Shown here: piece by piece, positions 19,607-28,797 of the stretch
Numbering within the stretch: position 1 is the stretch's first letter
Layout of the letters: every line of letters starts with the position of its first letter
NCBI RefSeq assembly: GCF_016908325.1
Contig: NZ_JAFBDR010000001.1
Coordinates: forward strand, 1-64,000
Direction of reading: 5' to 3'
Origin: Aquibacillus albus
GTDB taxonomy: Bacteria; Bacillota; Bacilli; Bacillales; Amphibacillaceae
DNA length: 64,000 bases
Translations under genes and position numbers: made by a program
Notes under the pieces: model-generated
What the model was told of the DNA's origin: nothing
Database searches by the model: none
Seen by the model: the letters and a program-made list of their open reading frames with translations, nothing else

Positions 19607-19731
19607 AAAAATTACTTTTATAAGAGGATGTTGAACTCGAACTTATAATTGTTTCTAAATAATTTTCATTTTTACTTTACTTTTTTGGTTGTTTTTTTGA
19701 TACTATAAGAAATAAGGTTACAGGCGGAACT

Positions 19732-19748
19732 TGTCACATTTTGTGACA
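19732..19748 (+). promoter_or_regulatory. Dyad TGTCACA-TTT-TGTGACA upstream of relA
   Basis: A perfect 7-bp inverted repeat around TTT lies 85 nt upstream of the relA start. Its symmetry suggests a binding site for a dimeric regulator. It lacks the T-run of a terminator. The binding protein is unknown. Confidence 0.4.
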
Positions 19749-19832
19749 GCTCAGTAAAGCACGCCTCTGTGCGGCTAAAAGTAGCTGATCTCATTTAATA
19801 ATGAGCAGTAGAAAAGGGACAAAGGTGATTAG

Positions 19833-22040
19833 ATGTCGAAAGATCAAATTTTGACAGCGGAAGAGGTTATTAAGCAGGCTTCTCAGTATCTATCTAAGGA
19901 AGACACTGATTTTGTTAGACGTGCCTATAAATATGCAGAGAAAGCACATGAAGGTCAGTTTCGAAGGTCAGGAGAGCCTTATATCATACATCCTATTCAA
20001 GTTGCTGGAATACTAGTTCATTTAGAGTTAGATCCAGAGACAGTAGCGGGTGGATTTTTACATGATGTTGTAGAAGACACTTCTGTAACTGTGGAACAAT
20101 TGGAACAAGCGTTTAACAGTGAAGTTGCAATGCTTGTGGATGGTGTTTCTAAATTAGGGAAGATAAGATATAAATCAAAGGAAGCTCAACAAGCGGAAAA
20201 TCATCGGAAAATGTTTATTGCTATGGCAAAAGATATACGGGTTATTCTGATTAAGTTGGCTGACCGTCTTCATAATATGCGTACGCTTAAACATCTTCCA
20301 CCTGAAAAGCAACGCAGAATTTCAAATGAAACGCTGGAAATATTCTCACCTTTAGCACATCGGCTTGGGATTTCCACGATAAAGTGGGAGTTGGAGGATA
20401 CTGCTCTACGATATTTAAATCCACAACAATATTATCGTATCGTTCATCTAATGAAGCAAAAGCGGGCAGAAAGAGAACATTATATTGATGAAGTGATGCA
20501 AGAAGTTCAAAATCAATTAGAAGAAGTTAATATAAAAGCTGATTTTTCTGGAAGACCAAAGCATTTATATAGCATCTATCGGAAAATGGTGTTGCAGAAT
20601 AAGCAGTTCAATGAAATTTATGATTTATTAGCTGTTCGTATCATTGTTAATAGTATAAAGGATTGCTATGCAGTATTAGGGATTATCCATACCTGTTGGA
20701 AACCGATGCCAGGTAGATTTAAAGATTATATTGCGATGCCGAAGCCCAATCTGTATCAATCTTTGCATACAACTGTAATAGGGCCGAAGGGGGCGCCACT
20801 AGAGGTGCAAATTCGAACAAAGGATATGCATGAGATTGCTGAATATGGTATTGCTGCACATTGGGCCTATAAAGAAGGCAAACGAATTGACCCAAGTGAA
20901 AGTAATTCAGAAGCTAAACTAGCATGGTTTAGAGAAATTCTTGAGTGGCAACAGGAAACCCATGATGCAGAAGAATTTATGGAGTCTTTAAAAGTTGATT
21001 TGTTTTCAGATATGGTCTATGTCTTTACTCCAAAAGGTGATGTGATTGAATTACCAGCTGGTTCAGTTCCGATTGATTTTGCTTACAAAATTCATACGGA
21101 AGTGGGTAACCAAACGATTGGTGCAAGAATAAATGGGAAAATGGAACCGTTGGATTATCAATTGAAAAATGGGGATATTGTGGAAGTGATGACCTCGAAG
21201 CACTCGTATGGTCCATCACAAGACTGGTTAAAAATTACCCAAACATCCCAAGCAAAAAATAAAATCAAACAGTTTTTCAAAAAACAACGCCGTGATGAAA
21301 ATATAACCAAAGGGAAGGAATTGGTAGAAAAAGAAGTAAAGGCTGCCGGTTTTGATTATAAGGATGTTTTCACACCTGAAAATTTGAAAAGTGTTGCTGA
21401 AAAATTCAACTTTACAAACGAAGACGACATGTATGCTGCAGTAGGTTACCAAGGGATTACAGCTTCACAGATAGCTACACGTTTAACGGATAAAATTCGC
21501 AAGCAACACGAAGAATTACAGGATCTTGAGCAGAAAATAGAAGGGGTAAAAAGCAGTGGATTAAAAACAGCACCTGCCCACAAAAAAGATTCTGGTGTCC
21601 GGGTTGAGGGAGTAGACAATCTTCTAGTTAGGCTATCTAAATGCTGCAATCCAGTTCCTGGTGATGAAATCGTCGGTTATATAACTAAGGGACGTGGTGT
21701 TTCCGTTCATCGCAATGATTGTCCTAATATACAAACAGAAGAAGCGAAAGACCGTCTCCTCCATGTTGAATGGGAAAATACGAATACACAAACGAAACAG
21801 TATCATGTTGATTTAGAAATTTCAGGTTATGATAGACGTGGATTACTAAACGATGTCTTACAGGCTGTCAATGAATCGAAAACAAATATAATTGCTGTAA
21901 ATGGTAAGTCTGACCGAAATAAAATGGCGCTTATCCATATAACGATACTCATTCATAATATTAGTCATTTGCGTAAGATCGTTGACCGACTAAAGCAAAT
22001 AAAAGATGTGTATACCGTTGAAAGAATGTTAAATAGTTAG
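19833..22040 (+). CDS. relA: Bifunctional (p)ppGpp synthetase/hydrolase Rel
   Basis: 735-residue RSH protein controlling the stringent response. The hydrolase HD domain is intact (IIHPIQVAGIL and HDVVEDT, about 52-83), so both activities are expected. The synthetase region shows GRFKDYIAMPKPNLYQSLHT at about 297. The TGS domain (VFTPKGDVIELPAGSVPIDFAY), CC-type helical/zinc region with CCNPVPGD and C-terminal ACT domain follow. ATG 19833 follows AAAGGTGATT. The gene is followed by dtd (19 bp gap). A 280-bp upstream region holds the apt terminator and a dyad element. Confidence 0.97.
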   Translation: MSKDQILTAEEVIKQASQYLSKEDTDFVRRAYKYAEKAHEGQFRRSGEPYIIHPIQVAGILVHLELDPETVAGGFLHDVVEDTSVTVEQLEQAFNSEVAMLVDGVSKLGKIRYKSKEAQQAENHRKMFIAMAKDIRVILIKLADRLHNMRTLKHLPPEKQRRISNETLEIFSPLAHRLGISTIKWELEDTALRYLNPQQYYRIVHLMKQKRAEREHYIDEVMQEVQNQLEEVNIKADFSGRPKHLYSIYRKMVLQNKQFNEIYDLLAVRIIVNSIKDCYAVLGIIHTCWKPMPGRFKDYIAMPKPNLYQSLHTTVIGPKGAPLEVQIRTKDMHEIAEYGIAAHWAYKEGKRIDPSESNSEAKLAWFREILEWQQETHDAEEFMESLKVDLFSDMVYVFTPKGDVIELPAGSVPIDFAYKIHTEVGNQTIGARINGKMEPLDYQLKNGDIVEVMTSKHSYGPSQDWLKITQTSQAKNKIKQFFKKQRRDENITKGKELVEKEVKAAGFDYKDVFTPENLKSVAEKFNFTNEDDMYAAVGYQGITASQIATRLTDKIRKQHEELQDLEQKIEGVKSSGLKTAPAHKKDSGVRVEGVDNLLVRLSKCCNPVPGDEIVGYITKGRGVSVHRNDCPNIQTEEAKDRLLHVEWENTNTQTKQYHVDLEISGYDRRGLLNDVLQAVNESKTNIIAVNGKSDRNKMALIHITILIHNISHLRKIVDRLKQIKDVYTVERMLNS

Positions 22041-22059
22041 TGTGAGGAGTTCAAAATAA

Positions 22060-22509
22060 ATGAAAGCAGTTATTCAGCGTGCTGAAAATGCCAGCGTTAC
22101 CGTTCAGGATGATACTATCGGACAAATCGACTTTGGTCTTGTTGTTCTATTAGGAGTTACACATGAAGATACAACTGAGGATGCGCAATATTTAGCCCAG
22201 AAAATTATTCATTTAAGAATTTTTGAGGATGAAATGCAGAAAATGAATTTGTCATTAAAAGATGTTGGAGGAAGCATTTTATCCATATCACAGTTTACCC
22301 TATACGGAGAGACCAGAAAAGGGAGAAGACCTAATTTTATGAAAGCTGCCAAGCCTGAGCCCGCTAACGAATTGTATAAGCATTTTAATACTTTGCTTGA
22401 GAATGAAGGCATCCATGTGGAAAAAGGTGCATTTGGTGAAATGATGAATGTCCAGCTAACAAATGTTGGACCAGTTACATTAGTTATTGATAGTTCTGAT
22501 AAGCAATAA
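22060..22509 (+). CDS. dtd: D-aminoacyl-tRNA deacylase
   Basis: 149 residues, full length for Dtd. Removes D-amino acids (and glycine from tRNA-Ala) from mischarged tRNA. The two active-site signatures are present: ISQFTLYG at about 78-85 and the cross-subunit GPVTL near 137, preceded by NVQLTNV. The start [15 protein letters not shown] is typical; ATG 22060 follows GTGAGGAGTTC. It follows relA as in B. subtilis and staphylococci. A strong terminator follows before the facing amidase gene. Confidence 0.96.
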   Translation: MKAVIQRAENASVTVQDDTIGQIDFGLVVLLGVTHEDTTEDAQYLAQKIIHLRIFEDEMQKMNLSLKDVGGSILSISQFTLYGETRKGRRPNFMKAAKPEPANELYKHFNTLLENEGIHVEKGAFGEMMNVQLTNVGPVTLVIDSSDKQ

Positions 22510-22533
22510 ATCGAATAGTCGTCTGTAGATGAA

Positions 22534-22588
22534 AACCTCCCCCGCTATCATACCAAAATGGGTATGATAGCAAGGGAGGTTATTTTTA
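22534..22588. terminator. Terminator between dtd and the facing amidase gene
   Basis: A long stem: AACCTCCC (22534-22541) with GGGAGGTT, and inner GCTATCATACC with GGTATGATAGC, looped by AAAAT; a T-run follows. The A-rich opposite end may also serve the minus strand. Confidence 0.92.
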
Positions 22589-22595
22589 AAAGATT

Positions 22596-23660
22596 CTAGT
22601 TCCCTTCAAAATAACGACGAAGTCCACGAATGATGCCCTTTGCTATTTTTTCTTGAAATACGCTAGATTTAATATTCTCTTCTTCTGTTTTATTTGATAA
22701 GAAGCCTAACTCCAGTAAGGCAGATGGACGATGGTTTTCTCTTGTTACTTGGAAGTTAGCAAAATGTGTACCTCTATCATCCATTTCAGTAGCTTTTAGT
22801 AATTCTTGTTGCAGAAAGTATGCTAGCTGTTGATCACGATCAGAGTAATAGTAGGTGCTAACACCACGCGCATTCGGATATTGTGGTGTACTATTATAAT
22901 GAAGGCTTAAAAATGCGTCCGCATTTACCAGATTAGCCATGCTAGCTCTACCACTCAATGTTAAATAATTATCATTTTTTCTAGTAAGTACAACGTTAGC
23001 ACCTAGTGTTTGTAACAATGTTTTGATTTTATTTGCTGTCAATAATGTATATTCTTTTTCATAACTGCCACTGTCACCAATAGCACCAACATCACGACCG
23101 CCATGTCCAGCATCGATTACAATTGTCTTTTTGTCGAACACGTGGTAATCTTCCTGCTTTGTTGAGGGTTGAATTGCTGTTACTGCTAATTTTGGAATAA
23201 ATCCAGTGCCGTCCTTCCAATTAATCTCTAACCATTCCCCTTCCTGTCTAATTGGTTGAAGAGAATCCCCCTTTGTAACAAAGTCCAGTATTTCATAAGA
23301 AGTTGACGGTCCACTGCGAATATTAGCATCATCATATCGGACATAAACTGTTTCCTTGAGCTCATATGTTTGTTTTTCCTTCTTTTGCTCCACCTGATTT
23401 ATAGTGACGTATTCTTTTGAAACCCATCCAGTACCATCTTTGTAATGGATTTTCACCCATTCTTCCTCCTCTTGGATGGCTTGAAAAATATCCTCCTGAT
23501 TAACTTGTCCAATGGTAGCATAGTTAAGACCTGGACCATTACGGACATTTAAGTTATTTACATTTATTAGAACTTGGTTTGCATAAACAACAGTTGAAAT
23601 GGATAAGACTATCAAGACAAAACCACTTATAATAATTGTTCGATTTATATTTTTCAACAT
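22596..23660 (-). CDS. N-acetylmuramoyl-L-alanine amidase with two SH3 domains (LytH/YrvJ type)
   Basis: 354 residues: an N-terminal signal or anchor (about 5-26), two bacterial SH3 domains (NLNVRNGPGLNYATIG at about 35 and ANIRSGPSTSYEILD at about 112) and a C-terminal amidase_3 domain. The zinc ligands are visible as DAGHGG, the Glu of YEKEYTLL and the His of LSLHYN; the catalytic Glu is in ALLELGFLSN. It cleaves the amide bond between MurNAc and the stem peptide in peptidoglycan. ATG 23660 is preferred because GGGGGAATCC precedes it on the minus strand; a frame-open extension of 20 codons lacks a site. It sits between dtd and hisS as lytH does in Staphylococcus aureus; B. subtilis YrvJ has more SH3 copies. 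Confidence 0.93.
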   Translation of the reverse strand: MLKNINRTIIISGFVLIVLSISTVVYANQVLINVNNLNVRNGPGLNYATIGQVNQEDIFQAIQEEEEWVKIHYKDGTGWVSKEYVTINQVEQKKEKQTYELKETVYVRYDDANIRSGPSTSYEILDFVTKGDSLQPIRQEGEWLEINWKDGTGFIPKLAVTAIQPSTKQEDYHVFDKKTIVIDAGHGGRDVGAIGDSGSYEKEYTLLTANKIKTLLQTLGANVVLTRKNDNYLTLSGRASMANLVNADAFLSLHYNSTPQYPNARGVSTYYYSDRDQQLAYFLQQELLKATEMDDRGTHFANFQVTRENHRPSALLELGFLSNKTEEENIKSSVFQEKIAKGIIRGLRRYFEGN

Positions 23661-23765
23661 AGGATTCCCCCAAAACACTGATACTACGTTAAACCTTATT
23701 GTTGTAATTATAGTAAACAAAAAACATTGCTGAAGTCAAAGTAAAAGAAGGCTGGTGAACAAACA

Positions 23766-23939
23766 TTGAGATTAAGTGATAAGCAGACTGGTTCCCATTC
23801 GAATCATGAATTGCATGGAATGGATTTACACACGTTCATGGAGCTTGAAGACAACAAAAACAGTATTGAAATTGCTCAAGAATTTGATGTGTCTTTACGG
23901 GATGTAAAAAAAATAAAGAAAAAATTAAATCGTTCTTGA
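23766..23939 (+). CDS. Small predicted helix-turn-helix protein
   Basis: 57 codons from TTG 23766 to TGA 23937-23939. The C-terminal half, SIEIAQEFDVSLRDVKKIKK, reads as a helix-turn-helix of the kind seen in small RNA-polymerase-sigma-like or response-regulator-type DNA-binding proteins. The N-terminal half is polar and His-rich (SHSNHELHGMDLH). GAAGGCTGGTGA lies about 10 nt upstream as a ribosome-binding site. It fills the space between the divergent amidase gene and the hisS T-box; the hisS promoter overlaps its stop codon. I do not recognise a named family, though a small gene at this place occurs in related Bacillaceae. Confidence 0.6.
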   Translation: MRLSDKQTGSHSNHELHGMDLHTFMELEDNKNSIEIAQEFDVSLRDVKKIKKKLNRS

Positions 23940-23964
23940 CATCTTTCTTAACAAACATTATGAT
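23936..23964 (+). promoter_or_regulatory. Sigma-A promoter of the hisS-aspS T-box operon
   Basis: TTGACA (23936-23941), 17-nt spacer, TATGAT (23959-23964). The predicted transcript starts near 23971. Confidence 0.82.
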
Positions 23965-23970
23965 TATTTA

Positions 23971-24312
23971 CAATTGAAAAAGGACGAAAAGATTGACTAT
24001 AATACGATTTATTTATAATAAAAAACCGATGATGGAAAGAGTAGTTAAGAAACACTAGAACAGAGAGGGAATTTCTTAGGCTGAAAAAATTCCTGCTAGA
24101 TGACTTGATGAAAGACATTCCGAAGGTTCTGTGCTGAATGAAGTAAGTACAGACGTACACAGGCGTTAACGGTACAAGTGGAAGCGATGCTTACAATCAT
24201 TGTACGATAGATTGATTGTAAAGGTCTTATTGGTATAATTTTATTGCTTCAACTAGGGTGGCAACACGGGAAAAACTCTCGTCCCTTTTTTAGGGATGGG
24301 AGTTTATTTTAG
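23971..24312 (+). ncRNA. T-box leader of hisS-aspS
   Basis: Stem I distal elements CAGAGAGGGAA (24061-24071) and GGCTGAAA (24079-24086) are typical. The specifier position holds GAC (24114-24116, Asp), 27 nt after GGCTGAAA, in line with GCT at 26 nt in the alaS leader of this window. The overlapping bases 24116-24118 read CAT (His). The T-box sequence AGGGTGGCAACACGGG (24255-24270) would bind the uncharged tRNA acceptor end. The competing terminator pairs AAACTCTCGTCCCT with AGGGATGGGAGTTT (about 24273-24305), followed by TTTT. Uncharged tRNA is expected to allow read-through into hisS and aspS. Confidence 0.93.
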
Positions 24313-24362
24313 TTTAAATTTTTCCATTACATATTAGCAACATTAACTGAGGGGGTTCAATT

Positions 24363-25643
24363 ATGAATATAAAAGCACCGAGAGGAACACAAGATTTATT
24401 GCCTGAAACAACAGAAAGATGGCAGCATGTCGAAGAGAAATTTATTGAATTATGCAGAAGGTTTAATTATCAAGAAATTCGTACACCTATTTTTGAGCAT
24501 ACAGAGCTATTCCAGCGAGGTGTTGGTGATTCAACAGATATTGTTCAAAAGGAAATGTACACTTTCACAGATCGTGGCGATCGAAGTATTACACTACGGC
24601 CTGAAGGAACGGCTTCTGTAGTACGAGCATTTGTAGAGCACAAGTTATATGGTATTCCTAAACAGCCTACGAAGTTATATTATTCAGGCCCAATGTTTCG
24701 CTATGAAAGACCACAACAAGGTAGAATGCGTCAGTTTGTTCAATTTGGGGTTGAAGCACTGGGTAGTGAAGATCCGGCTATTGACGCAGAAGTTATATCA
24801 TTAGCCATGAGTCTCTATCAAGAATTAGGGTTAAAATCGTTAAAACTAGTCATTAACAGTCTAGGAGACTCATCCAGTCGAGAAAGTCATCGAGCCGCAT
24901 TAGTTAATCACTTTCAACCATACAAAGAAGAGCTTTGCAATGACTGTCAGCTAAGACTGCAACAAAATCCGCTTCGAATTTTAGACTGTAAAAAGGATAG
25001 AAATCATCCTGCTATGGAAACAGCACCATCTATTTTAGATCATTTAAATGAACAATCCGCTACCTACTTTTCGAATGTTCAAAACCACCTGGATCGTATG
25101 GGGATTGACTATGTGGTAGATAAAAATCTAGTTCGCGGGCTCGATTATTATAACCACACTGCATTTGAAATAATGAGTGATGCAGAAGGTTTTGGTTCTA
25201 TCACTACCTTATCCGGGGGTGGAAGATATAACGGACTTGTTGAAGATTTAGGTGGTCCACAGACGCCAGGTATTGGATTTGCACTTAGTGTAGAACGTTT
25301 ATTAATGGCTATAGAAGCAGAAGGTGTACAGTTACCTATTGAATCCAATGTGGATTGCTACTTTGTTTCGTTGGGACAAAGAGCAAGCGATGAAGCAGTT
25401 CGGCTTACTTATGAATTAAGAAAAGCCGGAGTTCAGGTTGATAAAGACTACCAAGATAAAAAATTCAAAGCACAATTTAAAGCCGCTGATCGATTAAATT
25501 CAAAATATGTAGTGGTCCTTGGTGAAGATGAATTAGCAAATAATATCGTGAACATCAAAGAAATGGAAACAGGTGAACAGGTAGAGGTAGCTATCAATGA
25601 ATTAGTTCCATACTTGCAAAAAAAGCTACAGGGGGAAAAGTAA
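24363..25643 (+). CDS. hisS: Histidyl-tRNA synthetase
   Basis: 426-residue class II synthetase. It starts with the standard [14 protein letters not shown]. Motif 1 region [18 protein letters not shown], motif 2 [18 protein letters not shown] and the histidine-specific [14 protein letters not shown] and [14 protein letters not shown] are visible, and the C-terminal anticodon-binding domain starts near residue 330. ATG 24363 follows TGAGGGGGTTC. Its stop is immediately followed by the aspS ATG with no gap, so the two are translated from one T-box-controlled mRNA. Confidence 0.97.
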   Translation: MNIKAPRGTQDLLPETTERWQHVEEKFIELCRRFNYQEIRTPIFEHTELFQRGVGDSTDIVQKEMYTFTDRGDRSITLRPEGTASVVRAFVEHKLYGIPKQPTKLYYSGPMFRYERPQQGRMRQFVQFGVEALGSEDPAIDAEVISLAMSLYQELGLKSLKLVINSLGDSSSRESHRAALVNHFQPYKEELCNDCQLRLQQNPLRILDCKKDRNHPAMETAPSILDHLNEQSATYFSNVQNHLDRMGIDYVVDKNLVRGLDYYNHTAFEIMSDAEGFGSITTLSGGGRYNGLVEDLGGPQTPGIGFALSVERLLMAIEAEGVQLPIESNVDCYFVSLGQRASDEAVRLTYELRKAGVQVDKDYQDKKFKAQFKAADRLNSKYVVVLGEDELANNIVNIKEMETGEQVEVAINELVPYLQKKLQGEK

Positions 25644-27419
25644 ATGGCACATAAGCGGAATTTAGCCGGAATGTTGAGAAAAGAGAATGTTGGTGAAAAG
25701 CTAAAACTGATCGGTTGGGTGCAAAAAAGACGTGACTTAGGAGGACTGATCTTTATTGATCTTCGCGATCGGTCAGGTCTCGTTCAAATTGTGTTCAACC
25801 CTGAAGTTTCTGAAGAAGCACTTCAAATAGCTGAGAATGTTCGAAGTGAATACGTTATTGAGGTTTTTGGTGAAGTCATTACAAGGGATGAGTCCACAAT
25901 AAATCCCAAATTGAGCACAGGTGAAATTGAAGTTATTGTAGAAGATATTCAGGTTATTAATACGTCAAAAAATCCTCCGTTCCAAATTGAAGCTGATTCA
26001 GATGTTGCAGAGGATTTACGGTTGAAATATCGTTATTTAGATTTACGTCGGGAACCGCTACAAAACACATTCAAGCTAAGACACAAAGCTACACAAGCGA
26101 TTCGTAACTTTTTAAATGAAGAAGAGTTTTTAGATATGGAGACACCAATGCTAACAAAAAGTACCCCTGAAGGTGCAAGAGACTACTTAGTTCCAAGTAG
26201 AGTGCATCCGGGTCACTTTTATGCATTACCACAATCACCTCAATTGTTTAAGCAGCTGTTAATGATTTCTGGATTCGAACGCTACTATCAATTTGCCCGT
26301 TGTTTTAGAGATGAAGATTTACGAGCAGATCGTCAGCCAGAATTCACACAAATTGATATAGAAACGTCCTTTTTAACTAGTGATGAGATTATGGAAATGA
26401 CAGAGCGAATGATGAAACGGGTGATGAAGGAAGTAAAGGATTTGGATGTTACGATTCCTTTTCAACGAATGAGTTATGATGAAGCAATGGAGCGTTTTGG
26501 TTCGGATAAGCCAGATACAAGATTTGGTTTAGAATTAGTTAACCTTTCTGAAGTAGTTAAAGATTCAGCGTTTAAAGTGTTCAGTGGTGCTGTCGCATCC
26601 GGTGGGAAAGTAAGTGCGATAAATGTAAAGGGAGAAGCAGATCAATTCTCGAGAAAAGATATTGACGCATTAACTGATTATGTAAAAATATATGGAGCAA
26701 AAGGTCTTGCCTGGTTAAAAGCAGAAGAGAATGAACTGAAGGGACCTATTGCTAAGTTTTTGAATGAAGAAGAAGTGGTTGAAATAAAAAATCTTCTAGA
26801 GGTTACTAATGGAGATCTTCTTTTATTTGTCGCTGACAAGACGAATGTAGTTTATGATAGCTTAGGTGCTTTAAGGCTTAAATTGGGGAAAGAACTACAA
26901 TTAATTGATGAGTCTAAATTTAACTTTTTATGGATAACAGATTGGCCACTTTTAGAATATGATGAAGAGGCTGGTCGGTACTTTGCAGCTCATCATCCGT
27001 TTACGATGCCAGTAGTAGATGATATGGAGAAGTTAAAGACAAATCCTGGAGATGTAAAAGCCCAAGCTTATGATCTTGTTCTAAATGGTTATGAATTGGG
27101 CGGTGGATCGCTTCGTATTTATCAAAAGGATATGCAAATGAAAATGTTTGAAGTACTAGGATTTACAGAGGAGGAAGCACAAGAACAGTTTGGTTTCTTG
27201 TTAGAAGCACTAGAATTTGGTGCGCCACCTCATGGAGGAATCGCTCTTGGGTTTGATCGACTTATTATGTTACTGGCTGGTCGAAGCAATCTTAGAGATA
27301 CCATCTTATTTCCGAAAACAGCTTCGGCATCAGATCCACTAACAGAGGCACCTGGTGCAGTGAGTGATAGTCAGTTAGAGGAACTAAACCTACTGTTAAA
27401 GAAAAAAGATATAGAATAA
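25644..27419 (+). CDS. aspS: Aspartyl-tRNA synthetase
   Basis: 591-residue bacterial-type class IIb AspRS. An N-terminal OB anticodon-binding domain ([20 protein letters not shown]) is followed by the catalytic core with motif 2 ([22 protein letters not shown]), described here by its core [16 protein letters not shown], an inserted GAD domain around 285-410, and motif 3 ([15 protein letters not shown]). It abuts hisS. The ribosome-binding site CAGGGGGAAAAG lies within the end of hisS. The T-box specifier GAC fits this gene. The 6S RNA gene follows 30-70 bp downstream, as bsrA follows aspS in B. subtilis. Confidence 0.97.
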   Translation: MAHKRNLAGMLRKENVGEKLKLIGWVQKRRDLGGLIFIDLRDRSGLVQIVFNPEVSEEALQIAENVRSEYVIEVFGEVITRDESTINPKLSTGEIEVIVEDIQVINTSKNPPFQIEADSDVAEDLRLKYRYLDLRREPLQNTFKLRHKATQAIRNFLNEEEFLDMETPMLTKSTPEGARDYLVPSRVHPGHFYALPQSPQLFKQLLMISGFERYYQFARCFRDEDLRADRQPEFTQIDIETSFLTSDEIMEMTERMMKRVMKEVKDLDVTIPFQRMSYDEAMERFGSDKPDTRFGLELVNLSEVVKDSAFKVFSGAVASGGKVSAINVKGEADQFSRKDIDALTDYVKIYGAKGLAWLKAEENELKGPIAKFLNEEEVVEIKNLLEVTNGDLLLFVADKTNVVYDSLGALRLKLGKELQLIDESKFNFLWITDWPLLEYDEEAGRYFAAHHPFTMPVVDDMEKLKTNPGDVKAQAYDLVLNGYELGGGSLRIYQKDMQMKMFEVLGFTEEEAQEQFGFLLEALEFGAPPHGGIALGFDRLIMLLAGRSNLRDTILFPKTASASDPLTEAPGAVSDSQLEELNLLLKKKDIE

Positions 27420-27450
27420 TTTTGTAACATAATTGCAATATTCCTGTTGC

Positions 27451-27479
27451 TTGATAATGCGATTTTTCTGTGATATTAT
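27451..27479 (+). promoter_or_regulatory. Sigma-A promoter of 6S RNA
   Basis: TTGATA (27451-27456), 17-nt spacer, TATTAT (27474-27479), placing the start near 27486. Confidence 0.75.
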
Positions 27480-27486
27480 CAAAGTA

Positions 27487-27748
27487 CAGAAGGTTAATAC
27501 TTTGCTAATCCTGATGTGTCCGTCTTACAATTGACGTTTTGACCGAACATCTAAAACATAGGGAGCCTGAAGTTTCTATGTGGCGTGCAAGCCTCATTAC
27601 TTACTAATGAGAGGAAGCATAAAACATAGAACAGGGCACCCACCTGCCAAGAGCGGGATCAAAACTCATCAAAAGGACGGCACAATTGGGATTAGCGCAT
27701 ACATAATTTAAGCCCTTAAAGATCTAAATCATCTTTAAGGGCTTTTTA
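27487..27748 (+). ncRNA. bsrA: 6S RNA (6S-1/BsrA type)
   Basis: Between aspS and the next gene lies a roughly 200-nt element whose ends close on each other: GCTAATCC (27504-27511) pairs with GGATTAGC (27689-27696), and GTG-CCGTC with GACGGCAC just inside. The centre carries ACATAGGGAGCC, with internal loops suiting the open-promoter mimic to which RNA polymerase sigma-A binds. An intrinsic terminator, AGCCCTTAAAGAT (27711-27723) with ATCTTTAAGGGCT (27731-27743) plus T-run, ends the transcript. In B. subtilis bsrA (6S-1 RNA) lies directly after aspS, so structure and location agree. Mature ends are approximate. Confidence 0.88.
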
Positions 27749-27849
27749 CTCGTAGGAAATAGAAGGATGTTTTCTTCAAAATCTAAAGACTTAAAGTTAT
27801 TAATTAGAGCTTAGAAGATAACACCTTCTATACTTTTTTAACGAACTAA

Positions 27850-27935
27850 TTAATGGGTTCGCCACGTCCAGCTACAGCGGTTCAGTCTAGTCCTTACGTC
27901 GCTAAACAGGGATTGCGCTTTTGTTCCTACAACTA
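27850..27935. repeat. Possible degenerate intergenic repeat
   Basis: The stretch GCCACGTCCAGCTACAGCGG onward is richer in G+C than its surroundings and resembles the short GTCCAGCTCCAGCGCC-type intergenic repeats that I recall from other Bacillaceae genomes. No second copy is seen in the window, so this rests on memory of the pattern and may be wrong. Confidence 0.3.
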
Positions 27936-27938
27936 TAA

Positions 27939-28649
27939 CTATCTAGCAACTTGTTCTAAATTTCCGTTTTTTTCCATTCTGAATGCTGGGGTAGACATGT
28001 TTTCATCTTCATCGAATACCACCATTTTTCTTGCTCTATCCATAATATTAATTAATACTTGATAGTCTTCTTGTATCGTTTTAAGTTGCTCTTGCAATTG
28101 TGTATTTTTTTTCAATAGTGACTCATTTTCTTCACGAAGTTTCTCATTATCTAAAGTCATTTGTTCTAGACTAAATTTAGATTGGCTTGATTCATGATAT
28201 TCTTTTTTAAGAGAATACAAATAGTCTATTACTGTGTCTAAATTTAATGCTTGATTTCTAGTAGTCGCATTGTTATCAGAATGATTCATTTGTGATGAAT
28301 TTTCTGTTACAGCATTTTCCTTTAACATATTAACTTCTGAATTTTCTTCGTAATATTTAGCTGAGCTAGTTGTTGTTGTTTGTGGTTGCTGTAGTGCTTT
28401 TTGTTCTCTAGCTTGTGCACGTTTCTTTTCTTTCCGTTGTCTTTTGGCAATGGCCACTGCTTGCTCATATCGTTGTCTTACTTCAGCATTCCAACGGAAA
28501 CCACATGCAGCTGATGTCCTATTTAATTTGTCACCTACTTCTTCGAAAGCATTTAATTGTGTACTACCTTCTCTGATGTGACGTAGCACCGTTTCTGCTA
28601 ATAACAAATCATCCTCATGAGACCATGCGTCTTGTCTAACTTTTACCAA
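27939..28649 (-). CDS. RsfA-family prespore-type transcription regulator
   Basis: 236 residues. The N-terminal 50 residues form a Myb/SANT-like DNA-binding domain (DAWSHEDDLLLAETVLRHI, then FEEVGDKLNRTSAACGFRWN), the signature of RsfA and YlbO of B. subtilis. A basic stretch and an Asn/Gln/Thr-rich linker follow, then a coiled coil at about 165-205 (ENEKLREENESLLKKNTQLQ). RsfA fine-tunes sigma-F-dependent genes in the forespore, so a sporulation role is inferred. The start at 28649 is supported by AAAAGGAGTG on the minus strand. It stands where yrvM lies in B. subtilis. It may instead be a paralogue with an unrelated target set. Confidence 0.85.
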   Translation of the reverse strand: MVKVRQDAWSHEDDLLLAETVLRHIREGSTQLNAFEEVGDKLNRTSAACGFRWNAEVRQRYEQAVAIAKRQRKEKKRAQAREQKALQQPQTTTTSSAKYYEENSEVNMLKENAVTENSSQMNHSDNNATTRNQALNLDTVIDYLYSLKKEYHESSQSKFSLEQMTLDNEKLREENESLLKKNTQLQEQLKTIQEDYQVLINIMDRARKMVVFDEDENMSTPAFRMEKNGNLEQVAR

Positions 28650-28797
28650 AGCGTTACACTCCTTTTTCTTTTTTAGGTATCTACTGTTTGTCTATAAAAT
28701 TTAATCTTAACAATCTCATAGAAATAGTTTGGTATTTTTGTAATTAGCTTTACCTAAAAGAAAGGAATTTATACGCTTATTTTTAGTCATTTATTTT

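Noticed and set aside
27853-28062. A plus-strand frame between 6S RNA and the RsfA-type gene
   Set aside because: It is antisense to the 3' end of the regulator gene, covers the possible repeat, and has no ribosome-binding site.
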